Assembly (NCBI RefSeq): GCF_001652915.1
Contig: NZ_BBQI01000088.1
Location: 35,134-99,133, forward strand
Source: Cupriavidus sp. D384
Lineage (GTDB): Bacteria > Pseudomonadota > Gammaproteobacteria > Burkholderiales > Burkholderiaceae
Reading direction: 5' to 3'
Length of the DNA stretch: 64,000 nt
Positions 1-8,449 of this stretch are shown here, piece after piece (position 1 is the first letter of the stretch; the number at the start of each line of letters is the position of its first letter). The translations under genes were made by a program, and so were the position numbers. A model generated the notes under the pieces. That model made no database searches and was not told where the DNA came from. It saw only the letters and a list, made by a program, of their open reading frames with translations.

Positions 1-624
1 GGCGGCAGCGGTTTCGATTCCGAGATCTGGGGCGACGTGGACCAGCTCATGCAGTCGTTCCGGCGCACCAGCTATTCGTCGATGGTGCTGCGGCTGGCGA
101 ATACCGACGCCTTCGACAAATTCCGCACCGATATCGACGTCGACCCGCGCCTGGCGAACGAAGCCAAGCGCGAACAGCAGTTCTACAGCGACCAGTCCAA
201 GGCGCTGTCGGCCTTTATCAATATCCTGGGCCTGACGCTGACGACCATCTTCTCGGTGGCGGCCATGATTGGCGCCATGATCACGATGTACGCGTCGGTG
301 GCCAACCGCGTGGGCGAGATCGGCACGCTGCGCGCGCTGGGCTTCCAGCGCACCAACGTGCTGATGGCGTTTCTGATCGAAGCCGTGCTGCTGGGGCTGG
401 TGGGCGGCATTGCCGGCCTGCTCTGCGCGTCGCTGATGCAGTTCGCATCGTTCTCCACCACGAACTTCCAGACCTTTGCCGACCTGTCGTTCCGCTTTTT
501 GCTGACACCGGCCATCATCGTCAAGACGCTGCTGTTCTCGATGGCGATGGGCCTGATCGGCGGGTTCCTGCCGGCGCTGCGCGCGTCACGGCTCAATATC
601 GTGGATGCGCTGCGGGCACGGTAA
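1..624 (+). CDS. ABC transporter permease, FtsX/MacB-like, C-terminal part (5' truncated)
   Basis: The reading frame is open from base 1, so the start codon lies before the window and only the last 207 residues are present. Three hydrophobic stretches are visible: one near residues 72-103, one right after it, and one near the C-terminus. Between them is the segment VGEIGTLRALGF, typical of the cytoplasmic loop of FtsX-domain permeases, and the protein ends with the family's usual 'PALRASRLNIVDALRA' tail. Such permeases pair with an ATPase to export lipoproteins, lipids or macrolides across the inner membrane; the ATPase gene would lie upstream. The substrate cannot be told. The next gene is convergent after about 33 bases. 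Confidence 0.85.
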   Translation, partial: GGSGFDSEIWGDVDQLMQSFRRTSYSSMVLRLANTDAFDKFRTDIDVDPRLANEAKREQQFYSDQSKALSAFINILGLTLTTIFSVAAMIGAMITMYASVANRVGEIGTLRALGFQRTNVLMAFLIEAVLLGLVGGIAGLLCASLMQFASFSTTNFQTFADLSFRFLLTPAIIVKTLLFSMAMGLIGGFLPALRASRLNIVDALRAR

Positions 625-657
625 AGACGCGGGAAACGGCATCGGAGCCGATGACCA

Positions 658-1587
658 TCAGGGCGGTGCCTGGTCCCGCCGCGTGGGCGCCTGCCCTTCG
701 TGCACGGCCGGCTGCCTGCGCAGCGACCCGAAGCGGTTGGCATAGAGCCACGTGAATTCCGCCCCCAGCAGAAAGATCTGCGCCGAGTAGTACACCCAGA
801 CCAGCACCACCACCAGCGATCCGGCCGCACCGTAGCCGGTGGCGATGCCCGTCTTCCCGATATACAGCCCGATCAGCAGCTTGCCCACCGTGAACAGCAC
901 CGACGTGACCACGGCGCCCAGCCATACGTCCGGCCACCGTACAGCGGCGTGCGGCATGATCTTGTAGATCATCGCGAAGACCACCGTGACCAGCACAAAG
1001 CTCAGGCCCATGTCGAGCAGGTGGCCCAGCACCTCGCCCTCGCCCAGCATGGGCGACCAGTACCGCCCAATGGCGGCCAGCGCGGCGCTGGCGACAAGCG
1101 AGACGATCAGCAGAAAGCCGATGCCCAGGATCATGCCGAACGACAGCACGCGCGCGCGCAGCAGTTCCCAGACGCCCGACGGCTTCTTGCGCTCAGGCAC
1201 GCGCCAGATGCGGTCCAGCGCGTCCTGCAACTCGGCAAAGACCGTGGTGGCGCCCACGAACAGGGTGACGGTACTGAGCACCGCCGTGAGCGACCCCTTG
1301 GCAGGCGAACTGAGCGAGATCAGCATGCTTTCGATGGCCTTGGCGCCCTCCACGCCCACCAGGCCGCCGATCTGCTCGACCACCGCGCCGCGCGCTGCTT
1401 CGTCGCCATACACCAGCCCTGCAATGGCGATCACGATCAGCAGCAGCGGCGCCACAGAAAACACCGTGTAGTACGCGAGCGCGGCGCCCATGCTGGGCGC
1501 ATAGTCGTCCAGCCAGGCTGACACCGTATCGCGCAGCAATCGCGCAAAACTCCGAACCGATCGTTTTTCCGCCACCACTGGCTGCAT
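658..1587 (-). CDS. YihY/BrkB family inner-membrane protein
   Basis: Predicted 309-residue integral membrane protein with about six hydrophobic segments. It carries the family signature near the N-terminus: 'GAALAYYTVFSVAPLLL' followed by a Gly/Ala-rich helix. The family was once misannotated as ribonuclease BN; its real role is unresolved. The ATG at 1587 is preferred over one five codons upstream because GGGAG sits eight bases before it. The tail is hydrophilic and basic (QAPTRRDQAPP). The gene faces the truncated permease and is followed upstream by a 126-base gap before the LysR gene. No regulatory site was recognised. Confidence 0.82.
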   Translation of the reverse strand: MQPVVAEKRSVRSFARLLRDTVSAWLDDYAPSMGAALAYYTVFSVAPLLLIVIAIAGLVYGDEAARGAVVEQIGGLVGVEGAKAIESMLISLSSPAKGSLTAVLSTVTLFVGATTVFAELQDALDRIWRVPERKKPSGVWELLRARVLSFGMILGIGFLLIVSLVASAALAAIGRYWSPMLGEGEVLGHLLDMGLSFVLVTVVFAMIYKIMPHAAVRWPDVWLGAVVTSVLFTVGKLLIGLYIGKTGIATGYGAAGSLVVVLVWVYYSAQIFLLGAEFTWLYANRFGSLRRQPAVHEGQAPTRRDQAPP

Positions 1588-1713
1588 CGTCAGGACTCCC
1601 ATGCGGCATCTGACTGAAGCCTAGTGGCTGGTAGCCTCGGCAGCTATCGGTCGGGGTCTGACAGGCCGGCCCGCCCTTACTCCCACGCCTACCCCCACGC
1701 CTACCCTCCGCCC

Positions 1714-2604
1714 CTACCCCATTACCTCCTCGCAAACCTCCAGCCACGCCCGGGCCGCGTGTGACAGGTAGCGTCCCGGCGACCAGATGTGGGCCAGGGC
1801 CCAGTCCATGGTCGGTTCGGTCAGACGGGCCACGGCGAGCTTGTCGCGCGTTTCCAGGCGCTTGAGCAGCGGTTCGGGCAGGAAGGTGGTGCCCAGTCCT
1901 GCGGCGGCCATCGACGCCAAAAAATCCCAGTGGCCGCTTTGCGCCACGACATGCGGTTCGATGCGCGCTTCCAGAAAGGCCTGCCGCAGCTTGCGCGTCA
2001 GCGAGAATTCGTCGGTCAGCATGACCAGCGGTTCTTCGCGCAGCGCCTCCAGCGTCACCGTGCGGCCGCTGGCCCACGCGGCACGATGCGGCCCGACCGC
2101 CCAGATTGGATATTTTGCGAACTGCCGCGTTTCCAGCGCCAGGCCCGTATCGCCGGGCAGCACCGTGGCGCCCACTTCAAGTTCGCCATTCGCCACTTGT
2201 TGCTCCACCACCTGCCCGCCGTGCTCGGACAGCGTCAGCTGCAGGTTGGGATATCGCTTGCGAAAGGCGCTGACGGCAGGCGAGAAGAACAGGTTGACCA
2301 TGGGCGGGATGCCCACCGTCAGCTGGCCGCGCCCCAGCGATGACAGATCCGCCACTTCCAGTGTCAGCCGGTGTACCACGCCCAGCGCCTCCTGGCCCCG
2401 GTCGTACACCACCCGGCCCACGTCGGTCAGCCGCACCGACTTGCCTTCGCGGATCAGCAGCGGCTGGCCGATCTCGTCTTCCAGCTGCCTGACCATCTTG
2501 CTGATGGTCGATTGCGTGACGTAGAGCGACGATGCCGCCTGCGTAAAGCTTTTCAGGCGCGCGGTCTCGACGAAGTAGCGCAACGCCCGGATGTCGATCG
2601 GCAT
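1714..2604 (-). CDS. LysR-family transcriptional regulator
   Basis: A 296-residue protein of normal LysR length. The N-terminal winged helix-turn-helix spans about residues 1-60 (RYFVETARLKSFTQAAS, then STISKMVRQLEDEIG), and the rest is a LysR substrate-binding domain beginning about residue 90. AAAGG lies seven bases before the ATG. It is divergent from the FUSC exporter gene with a 125-base intergenic region, the classic arrangement for a LysR protein controlling its neighbour in response to a small aromatic or organic acid. The ligand is unknown. Confidence 0.9.
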   Translation of the reverse strand: MPIDIRALRYFVETARLKSFTQAASSLYVTQSTISKMVRQLEDEIGQPLLIREGKSVRLTDVGRVVYDRGQEALGVVHRLTLEVADLSSLGRGQLTVGIPPMVNLFFSPAVSAFRKRYPNLQLTLSEHGGQVVEQQVANGELEVGATVLPGDTGLALETRQFAKYPIWAVGPHRAAWASGRTVTLEALREEPLVMLTDEFSLTRKLRQAFLEARIEPHVVAQSGHWDFLASMAAAGLGTTFLPEPLLKRLETRDKLAVARLTEPTMDWALAHIWSPGRYLSHAARAWLEVCEEVMG

Positions 2605-2642
2605 GACTGGCCTTTCATGAATATTCCGACTGAAGACGCGAA

Positions 2643-2653
2643 TTTTAAATCAT
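2643..2653. promoter_or_regulatory. Candidate regulator site ttttaaatcat upstream of the FUSC gene
   Basis: The 11-base AT-rich string ttttaaatcat sits 77 bases before the FUSC start in the LysR/FUSC divergent region. The same 11 bases recur at 4642-4652, upstream of the small exported-protein gene, where they form part of a perfect inverted repeat. AT-rich partial dyads of this kind fit LysR boxes, but binding is only inferred. Confidence 0.35.
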
Positions 2654-2729
2654 GTATGGAATCTTTGCCGGGCGACTACACTGCCCGTCCTACGCCCCCA
2701 ATTGCCGGCCCCCCCGGCGCATCACAATC

Positions 2730-4631
2730 ATGGCTAGCTGGCCGCATGCCCGACAGTGGCTGTTTTCGCTGAAGGCATTCGCTGCCGCGATGCTGGCGCT
2801 CTATATCGCCCTGTCGTTCGGCCTGCCGCGCCCGTACTGGGCCATGGCCACGGTCTATTTCGTCTCGAACCCGCTCACGGGCGCCACGCGCTCGAAGGCC
2901 GCCTATCGCGTGGCCGGCACCATGCTTGGCGCGATGGCCGCCGTGATTACCGTGCCGCAACTGGTGAACATGCCGATCGTGCTGATGGGCGCCATCGCGC
3001 TGTGGATCATGGCGCTGGTCTACCTGTCCCTGCTGCAGCGTACGCCGCGCAGCTATGTGTTCCTGCTGGCGGCCTATACCTTGCCGATCGTCGCGCTGCC
3101 GGCCGTCATGCAGCCGGCCGACATCTTCGATATCGCCGTGGCCCGCATCGAGGAAATCGTGATCGGCATTGTCTGCGCGAGCCTGGTCGGTGCCATCGTG
3201 TTTCCGGCCAAGGTGGCGCCAGCGCTGCGCGAACGGGCGCGCATCTGGCTGGACGATGCGGCAGCCTGGGCCAGCGATATCGTCGCCGCCAACCCCCGCG
3301 CGGCCGTCAGCCGGCATCGCCTGGCGGCCGACATGCTGGCCCTGGACCAGCTGATCGTGCACCTGTCCTTCGATATCGAGAGCCAGCAGGCCGTGGACCA
3401 CGCACGCGCTCTGCGTGGCCGCATGTCGCGGCTGATGCCGGTACTGTCCGGCCTGGAAAGCGTGCTGCAGGCGCTGCGTGACACCCGGGCGCCCCGACTG
3501 CCGCGTCTGGCGCTGGAGCAGGCGGCCGCCTTGCTGACCACCCGGCACGCCATCCTGATGCGCGCCTGCGCCGATTTGCGGCAGCGCATTGTCGACCGCC
3601 CGGACGCGCCACAGGGCAAGCCGTCGATGAGCGAGCCCCCCGGCAGCGCAACCGGGCACGAGCCCGAACCCGAAGGAGACACCCTGCATCACGACCACGC
3701 CATGCTGGTGTTTGGCGCGGTATCGGCTGGCCTGGCCGTGTTCTGCGCAGGCCTGTTGTGGATCTTCTCGGGCTGGGAGGACGGTGGCGGCCCGGTGGCC
3801 GTGTCGGCCATCGCCTGCTGCTTCTTCGCCACCATCGACGAGCCGCGCCCCGTGGCGCGATCATTCGTCCGCTGGGCCGCGATCTGCCTGCTGATCTCGT
3901 CGTTCTACCTGTTCATGGTGGTGCCGCACGCGCAGACGTTCGAAACACTGGCCGGGATGTTGTCGGTGCCCTATCTGGGCATCGGGCTGCTGATCCAGCG
4001 GCCCGGCTTCAACCTGATCGCCATGTTGCTGTCAGTGAATACCGCGTCATTTGCCAATGTGCAGACGGTCTACGACGCCAATTTCGTCGGCCTGTTCAAC
4101 ACGAACCTGGCAAATGCCGCCGCGATGTTGTTCGCGCCGCTCTGGGCCATGCTCGCGCGACCCTTTGGCGCACACGTGGCCGCGCAGCGGCTGATCCGCG
4201 CCAGCTGGCAGGATCTGGCGCGGGCCGCCACCTGGCGTGCCGCCGATGCCCATACCCGTGTCGGCGCTGGCATGCTGGACCGGCTGGGGCAACTGATGCC
4301 GCGGCTGGGTGCCGGCGGTGGCCGCCTGGCGTCGGACGGATTCACCGAGCTGCAGATTGGGTATTGCACGCTGACCCTGCAACGCGCGCTGCCATCGCTG
4401 CCCGTGTCGGCCCGCAAGCCAGTGCGCCGGGTGCTGGGTATCGTGGCCCGCCATTTCCGTGCGCGCATCAAGGCGGGACACACCGTCGAGGCGCCGGATG
4501 CCTTGCATGCGTGGATCGAGACATCGCTCGTGCAACTTTCCGCACTGCAGGATCGGGCCCTGGCGGCCGACGTTCAATGCGCGCTCGTGGTGCTTGGCGT
4601 CACGTTGCAGACACATGAAAAAACCGACTGA
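2730..4631 (+). CDS. FUSC-family inner-membrane exporter (aromatic acid efflux type)
   Basis: A 633-residue protein with the two-fold FUSC layout: an N-terminal cluster of membrane helices (about residues 10-160), a long soluble region rich in Arg and Ala, a second helix cluster (about residues 320-480), and a soluble C-terminal region. FUSC proteins such as AaeB and YccS export aromatic carboxylic acids or related compounds. The ATG at 2730 (MASWPHARQW) is preferred; an in-frame ATG 78 bases upstream would add a Pro/Arg-rich stretch unlike the family. No HlyD-type membrane fusion protein or DUF1656 partner is adjacent, which is unusual for AaeB-like pumps. The divergent LysR gene is the likely regulator. 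Confidence 0.85.
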   Translation: MASWPHARQWLFSLKAFAAAMLALYIALSFGLPRPYWAMATVYFVSNPLTGATRSKAAYRVAGTMLGAMAAVITVPQLVNMPIVLMGAIALWIMALVYLSLLQRTPRSYVFLLAAYTLPIVALPAVMQPADIFDIAVARIEEIVIGIVCASLVGAIVFPAKVAPALRERARIWLDDAAAWASDIVAANPRAAVSRHRLAADMLALDQLIVHLSFDIESQQAVDHARALRGRMSRLMPVLSGLESVLQALRDTRAPRLPRLALEQAAALLTTRHAILMRACADLRQRIVDRPDAPQGKPSMSEPPGSATGHEPEPEGDTLHHDHAMLVFGAVSAGLAVFCAGLLWIFSGWEDGGGPVAVSAIACCFFATIDEPRPVARSFVRWAAICLLISSFYLFMVVPHAQTFETLAGMLSVPYLGIGLLIQRPGFNLIAMLLSVNTASFANVQTVYDANFVGLFNTNLANAAAMLFAPLWAMLARPFGAHVAAQRLIRASWQDLARAATWRAADAHTRVGAGMLDRLGQLMPRLGAGGGRLASDGFTELQIGYCTLTLQRALPSLPVSARKPVRRVLGIVARHFRARIKAGHTVEAPDALHAWIETSLVQLSALQDRALAADVQCALVVLGVTLQTHEKTD

Positions 4632-4635
4632 CAAA

Positions 4636-4652
4636 TGATTTTTTAAATCATC
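4636..4652. promoter_or_regulatory. 17-bp inverted repeat (atgattt-ttt-aaatcat), candidate operator
   Basis: Seven-base arms atgattt and aaatcat are separated by ttt. The site lies just after the FUSC stop codon and about 140 bases before the next gene. It shares ttttaaatcat with the FUSC upstream region, which suggests the same regulator acts on both genes. Confidence 0.4.
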
Positions 4653-4793
4653 ACAGGAATGCATGGGGCGGCCTACACTTTGTCTCGTGCCGCACCACTC
4701 CGATGCGACATCGCCCACAAGGCGTCCCGGACGGCGCGTCCTCCCCCCACCCCCGCCAGACGCGCCGTCCACCCAATCTGTTGAAGACCAGAA

Positions 4794-5096
4794 ATGCACA
4801 ACTACACGATCAAGTCCCTGCTTGCCACCACGATGCTCTGCGCCTGCACGCTGGCCGCCGCGCAATCCGGCCACGGCATGCAAGACCGCGGCGTCGATGC
4901 CGACCGCTACGGCTACGCCATGCACAACGGCCCCCGCGACGTCTTTACCGAAGGCGCCAACGTGCTGGAAAAGCGCGATGTCTACAGCCAGGGTGCCTAT
5001 GGCACGCGCAAGCCCGATCCATACACCGACGGGGCCCGTACCATCGCCGGCCTTGACCGCACCGGTGTCTCGGCACCGCCGGCCCACAGCGCCTGA
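4794..5096 (+). CDS. Small exported protein of unknown function
   Basis: A 100-residue protein with a clear Sec signal peptide: MHNYTIKSLL, then a hydrophobic core ending in ACTLAAAQ, with likely cleavage near residue 24. The mature part is about 75 residues, polar, and rich in Asp, Gly, Tyr and Arg, with a loose recurring pattern (RDVFTEGANV, RDVYSQGAYG, PYTDGARTI) that may be a short degenerate repeat. No enzymatic motif is visible. It follows the FUSC gene in the same direction and ends just before a strong terminator, so it may be a separate short transcription unit under the palindrome at 4636. The family is not recognised. Confidence 0.7.
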   Translation: MHNYTIKSLLATTMLCACTLAAAQSGHGMQDRGVDADRYGYAMHNGPRDVFTEGANVLEKRDVYSQGAYGTRKPDPYTDGARTIAGLDRTGVSAPPAHSA

Positions 5097-5148
5097 TCTG
5101 CCTGCTCCTGCTTCTTTTCTGCTTTGTTCTCAGTGAGATGAGACTTGT

Positions 5149-5176
5149 ACCGCGTCCCTCGGGACGCGGTTTTTTT
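5149..5176 (+). terminator. Rho-independent terminator
   Basis: A nine-base perfect stem (ccgcgtccc / gggacgcgg) with a two-base spacer is followed by seven T. It lies about 55 bases after the small exported-protein gene and on the plus strand. Confidence 0.85.
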
Positions 5177-5180
5177 ATGC

Positions 5181-5759
5181 TCAGCGGAACCTGAACAGGC
5201 CTTCCCAGAACGATTCGAAGGCCGGTTTTTCCGCGCGGGCGGTGCCGGCATCCGACTGGGCGGCGTTCTCCGGGGTCTTGGGTATGTCGGCCATCTTGCG
5301 CGACTCATGCAGGGCCCAGACGCTGTTGGCGATGCGGCCGGCAAGCTCCGGCTCGCAGTCCCGGCCCATCAGCACGCCAAACAGCACGTCGCGGCCGTGC
5401 CCGTCGTCGGCAAAGCGCATGGCGATGGCAACCATCTTCTCGTAGTGCTCCTGCGCGGCTCGCCGGGCCGCTTCCTGGGCCTCGCGCTCCTGCGCTTCTT
5501 CGGCCTCCATCTCGGCGGCATGCTCGGATTCCCAGCGGCGCATTTCCCGCTCGAAAACGTCGTCGTACACCTGACGCTGCTCGGCGTCGGACAGGATCGA
5601 ATAAGCGTCCCGAATCTGCTGGAAAGCCGCGTGGGCGTCGGCTTCACGCCCCGGATTGCGATCCGGATGCCACTTCATGGCGGCGCGGCGGTAGGCGAGC
5701 TTGATCTCGTCCAGGGTGGCATCGGACTGGACGCCAAGCGTCGCGTAGAGCGTAGTCAT
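5181..5759 (-). CDS. J-domain (DnaJ-like) protein
   Basis: A 192-residue protein starting MTTLYATLGV. The J domain covers about residues 3-68, with helix II (DEIKLAYRRAAMKWHPD) and the essential HPD tripeptide that stimulates DnaK ATPase. Helix IV (RDAYSILSDAEQR) follows. There is no Gly/Phe linker or zinc finger, so this is a class C J-protein, not DnaJ itself. A charged Glu/Arg-rich helix (about residues 75-115) probably forms a coiled coil, and the C-terminus is polar. In-frame codons continue upstream, but only this ATG gives a family-like N-terminus. The gene ends four bases from the preceding terminator. Confidence 0.85.
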   Translation of the reverse strand: MTTLYATLGVQSDATLDEIKLAYRRAAMKWHPDRNPGREADAHAAFQQIRDAYSILSDAEQRQVYDDVFEREMRRWESEHAAEMEAEEAQEREAQEAARRAAQEHYEKMVAIAMRFADDGHGRDVLFGVLMGRDCEPELAGRIANSVWALHESRKMADIPKTPENAAQSDAGTARAEKPAFESFWEGLFRFR

Positions 5760-6154
5760 GGGATGGTTGCGTAAGGGTGCGGCGGAGAACGCGCTCATGC
5801 TAGCACGGCGTCCCGGCGCGATTTCCGGCCCGATTTCCGTTGCCACGGCTCGTCCACTTTCGGCCCCGCCCCGAAGCCCGTGGACGCCCATCCGCATGGC
5901 GGCAGCATCATGTTTTCGATAGGGATTGCCCCATTCTGGTGCTAAGCTTCGTGCCTGTTTGGACATCCAGCCACAAGCATCAATGTCCGGACATTGACGG
6001 CATCTTATTGCGCCCGTGCCCTTCCGCCCGGGTTGCCTACCCGCATTGCATGCCACGGCGCGCATCCGACGCGCCAATCCAGGACGGCCCGGCCGCCAGC
6101 CTCTGCGGCAGGCGCAGGCGCCACATACAGTACCCAAGACAATACCGAGACATC
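5760..6154. other. 395-bp divergent intergenic region before gdhA
   Basis: The region lies between the J-protein gene (minus) and gdhA (plus). It is open in the gdhA frame but its translation (Arg/Pro-rich) does not resemble the start of any glutamate dehydrogenase. It contains the 18-base palindrome at 5980-5997. No other gene was found. Confidence 0.6.
5980..5997. promoter_or_regulatory. 18-bp perfect palindrome upstream of gdhA
   Basis: The half-site tcaatgtcc is followed directly by its exact reverse complement ggacattga. It lies 158 bases before the gdhA start codon. A partial half-site (ggacatcc) occurs about 20 bases earlier. It looks like the operator of a dimeric regulator; the protein is unknown. 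Confidence 0.5.
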
Positions 6155-7498
6155 GTGACTTTCCACTCCCTCGATTCCTTCCTGGCCGGCGTTGCCCGGC
6201 GTGACCCCGACCAGCCCGAATTCTTCCAGGCCGTGAAGGAGGTCATGATGACCTTGTGGCCGTTCGTCGAGCGCAACACGCGCTACCGCGAACAGGCGCT
6301 GCTGGAACGGCTGGTGGAACCCGAGCGCGTGATCCAGTTCCGTGTGGCCTGGACCGACGACCGTGGCCAGGTGCAGGTCAATCGCGCCTTTCGCGTGCAG
6401 CACAGCTCGGCCATCGGCCCGTACAAGGGCGGCATGCGCTTTCACCCGACCGTGAACCTGTCGGTGCTGAAATTCCTGGGCTTCGAGCAGACCTTCAAGA
6501 ACGCGCTGACCACGCTGCCGATGGGCGGCGGCAAGGGCGGATCGGACTTCGATCCCAAGGGCAAGTCGGACGCCGAGGTGATGCGCTTCTGCCAGGCGCT
6601 GATCGCCGAACTGCATCGTCACCTGGGGCCCGATACCGACGTGCCGGCCGGTGACATCGGCGTGGGCGCACGCGAGGTGGGCTTCATGGCCGGCATGATG
6701 AAGAAGCTGACGAACCAGTCGGCCTGCGTGTTTACGGGCAAGGGGCTGGCGTTTGGCGGCAGCCTGATGCGCCCCGAGGCCACCGGCTACGGCACGGTGT
6801 ACTTCGCGCAGGAAATGCTGCACCGACGCGGCCGCGAATTCAATGGCCTGCGCGTGCTGCTGTCGGGCTCGGGCAATGTGGCGCAGTACGCGGCCGAAAA
6901 GGCCATCGAACTGGGCGCCAAGGTGCTGACCGTGTCGGACTCCGGCGGCGTGCTGCACTTCCCGCAGGGCATGGACAGCGAGCAGCTGGCCGCGCTGATG
7001 ACGTTCAAGAACGAGACCCGCGGCCGCCTGGCCGACTTTGCCGCGCAGCACGACCTGCGTTTCGAGGCCGGCAAGACCCCCTGGCACGTACCTGCCGACG
7101 TGGCGCTGCCGTGCGCCACCCAGAACGAACTGGACGGCCACGACGCCGAGCGCCTGCTGTCGAATGGTGTGTTCTGCGTGGCCGAGGGTGCCAACATGCC
7201 GTCGACGCTCGATGCCGTGGATCGCTTCGTGGCCGCGCGCATCCTGTACGCGCCCGGCAAGGCCAGCAATGCCGGCGGCGTGGCCACTTCGGGCCTGGAG
7301 ATGTCGCAGAACGCGATGCGCCTGGCCTGGCACCACGCCGAGATCGACGAGAAGCTGCACGCCATCATGAAAGACATCCATGGCAACTGCATCCACTACG
7401 GCCAGAAGGATGACGGCTATATCAACTATGTGGAAGGCGCCAATATCGCGGGCTTCGTCAAGGTGGCCGACGCCATGCTGGCGCAAGGCGTGATCTGA
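6155..7498 (+). CDS. gdhA: NADP-specific glutamate dehydrogenase
   Basis: Cytosolic enzyme that interconverts 2-oxoglutarate plus ammonium and L-glutamate. With the GTG start at 6155 the protein has 447 residues, the usual size of the hexameric bacterial enzyme. The N-terminal dimerisation domain shows SSAIGPYKGGMRFHP and the active-site loop PMGGGKGGSDFDPKGKSD, with the catalytic lysine at about residue 127. The dinucleotide fold shows GSGNVAQYAAEKAIELG. A longer in-frame start would add 105 residues not found in the family. The ribosome binding site is weak. An 18-base palindrome lies upstream and a bidirectional terminator follows. Confidence 0.95.
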   Translation: MTFHSLDSFLAGVARRDPDQPEFFQAVKEVMMTLWPFVERNTRYREQALLERLVEPERVIQFRVAWTDDRGQVQVNRAFRVQHSSAIGPYKGGMRFHPTVNLSVLKFLGFEQTFKNALTTLPMGGGKGGSDFDPKGKSDAEVMRFCQALIAELHRHLGPDTDVPAGDIGVGAREVGFMAGMMKKLTNQSACVFTGKGLAFGGSLMRPEATGYGTVYFAQEMLHRRGREFNGLRVLLSGSGNVAQYAAEKAIELGAKVLTVSDSGGVLHFPQGMDSEQLAALMTFKNETRGRLADFAAQHDLRFEAGKTPWHVPADVALPCATQNELDGHDAERLLSNGVFCVAEGANMPSTLDAVDRFVAARILYAPGKASNAGGVATSGLEMSQNAMRLAWHHAEIDEKLHAIMKDIHGNCIHYGQKDDGYINYVEGANIAGFVKVADAMLAQGVI

Positions 7499-7540
7499 CC
7501 GGCGCTGGCGATAAGCGCCGGAGCCGGTTCCAAAGAAAAA

Positions 7541-7568
7541 GCGACGAGGGAAACCCCGTCGCTTTTTT
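7541..7568. terminator. Bidirectional rho-independent terminator
   Basis: Stem gcgacgaggg / ccccgtcgc with an aaa loop and one mismatch is followed by TTTTTT on the plus strand and preceded by AAAAA, so it can end both gdhA and the convergent gene. Its stem core gcgacgag recurs in the terminator at 9190. Confidence 0.8.
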
Positions 7569-7607
7569 CTTGGCGCCTGGTTTTGGCGCCCGGTTCTGCC
7601 GATTTCC

Positions 7608-8294
7608 CTACTGAACCTTGGCCCAGCCGACCACCTGCCAACGGAACATCGCCGATTCGCCAACTTCTGCGCCATACGTCATCTGCATCTTGCCGCCCGG
7701 CGCGTAGATATCGAGCCGGGGCATGGTTGGCAGGTCGAGCCACAACGAATCGTCGTGGAATGACCAGTTGCCACACCAGGCGCAGGCATCGCCCGGCTTC
7801 TCGCCTGGCTGATGGAAGTTGAAGCGGCCATCGGCGCTGATTTCCAGGTAGTCGAACGCGCGGTAGAAGGTCAGCAGGGTCCGCTGCCTGGCGGTTGCCT
7901 CGGCGGTCTGGGCGGGGGTGGCCGGCGCCGGCAGGTCTGACGGCGCGCGAACGGCTGCGCCATAGAGCGTCCACTTGCCGACGAAGTCCGCGGCAGCGGG
8001 CAAATACTCGGCAGCGGTGCTTGCGGCCGGCGCGGACTGCTTTACGGAAGCAGCCGGGCCGGCTGCGTGGGCAGCGGCCGTGGCGGCAAGCGCCAGCAGC
8101 GCGGCAACCGTGGCGACCGTGGTAACGGTCCTGAAGGCAGTGAAAGTCGGGAGGGTCGTGGCGGATTTGGCGAAGTGGATCGCCTTGAAACGGAACATCG
8201 GCAAAAACATCCTGAGTGAAAGCGGGAACAGCCTAGCAGCCATGGCATCGATCGAAGGCCGGAATAGGCGCGATAAATGTAGCATATTAGGCAT
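7608..8294 (-). CDS. Exported protein of unknown function
   Basis: The open frame encodes up to 228 residues. The long basic N-terminus precedes a hydrophobic signal core (VATVAALLALAATAAAHA), so the true start may be internal, possibly near FRFKAIHF. The mature domain (about 150 residues) contains GKWTLYGAAV and a later LEISADGRFNFHQPGEK segment, a lipocalin-like beta pattern as in small stress or lipid-binding periplasmic proteins. One Cys pair (CAWCGNW) resembles a CxxC motif and could form a disulfide. The family is not recognised. It is convergent with gdhA and divergent from the next gene. Confidence 0.6.
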   Translation of the reverse strand: MPNMLHLSRLFRPSIDAMAARLFPLSLRMFLPMFRFKAIHFAKSATTLPTFTAFRTVTTVATVAALLALAATAAAHAAGPAASVKQSAPAASTAAEYLPAAADFVGKWTLYGAAVRAPSDLPAPATPAQTAEATARQRTLLTFYRAFDYLEISADGRFNFHQPGEKPGDACAWCGNWSFHDDSLWLDLPTMPRLDIYAPGGKMQMTYGAEVGESAMFRWQVVGWAKVQ

Positions 8295-8449
8295 TTTAAG
8301 GCATATACATCACATATAAAGCGCCTTAAAATACATATTCGGCCGTTGGCAAACCCGATCCGGGCGTGCCCGGGAGCCAGGTCGTACCGGTGGCCGAATC
8401 CGTAGCTACACCCCCCATGGGGTGACAAAACACCGAAGGAAAGCAGCAA

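Noticed and set aside
5840..6154. 105-residue N-terminal extension of glutamate dehydrogenase
   Set aside because: The GTG at 6155 gives the standard 447-residue enzyme; the extension is Arg/Pro-rich and covers a palindrome.
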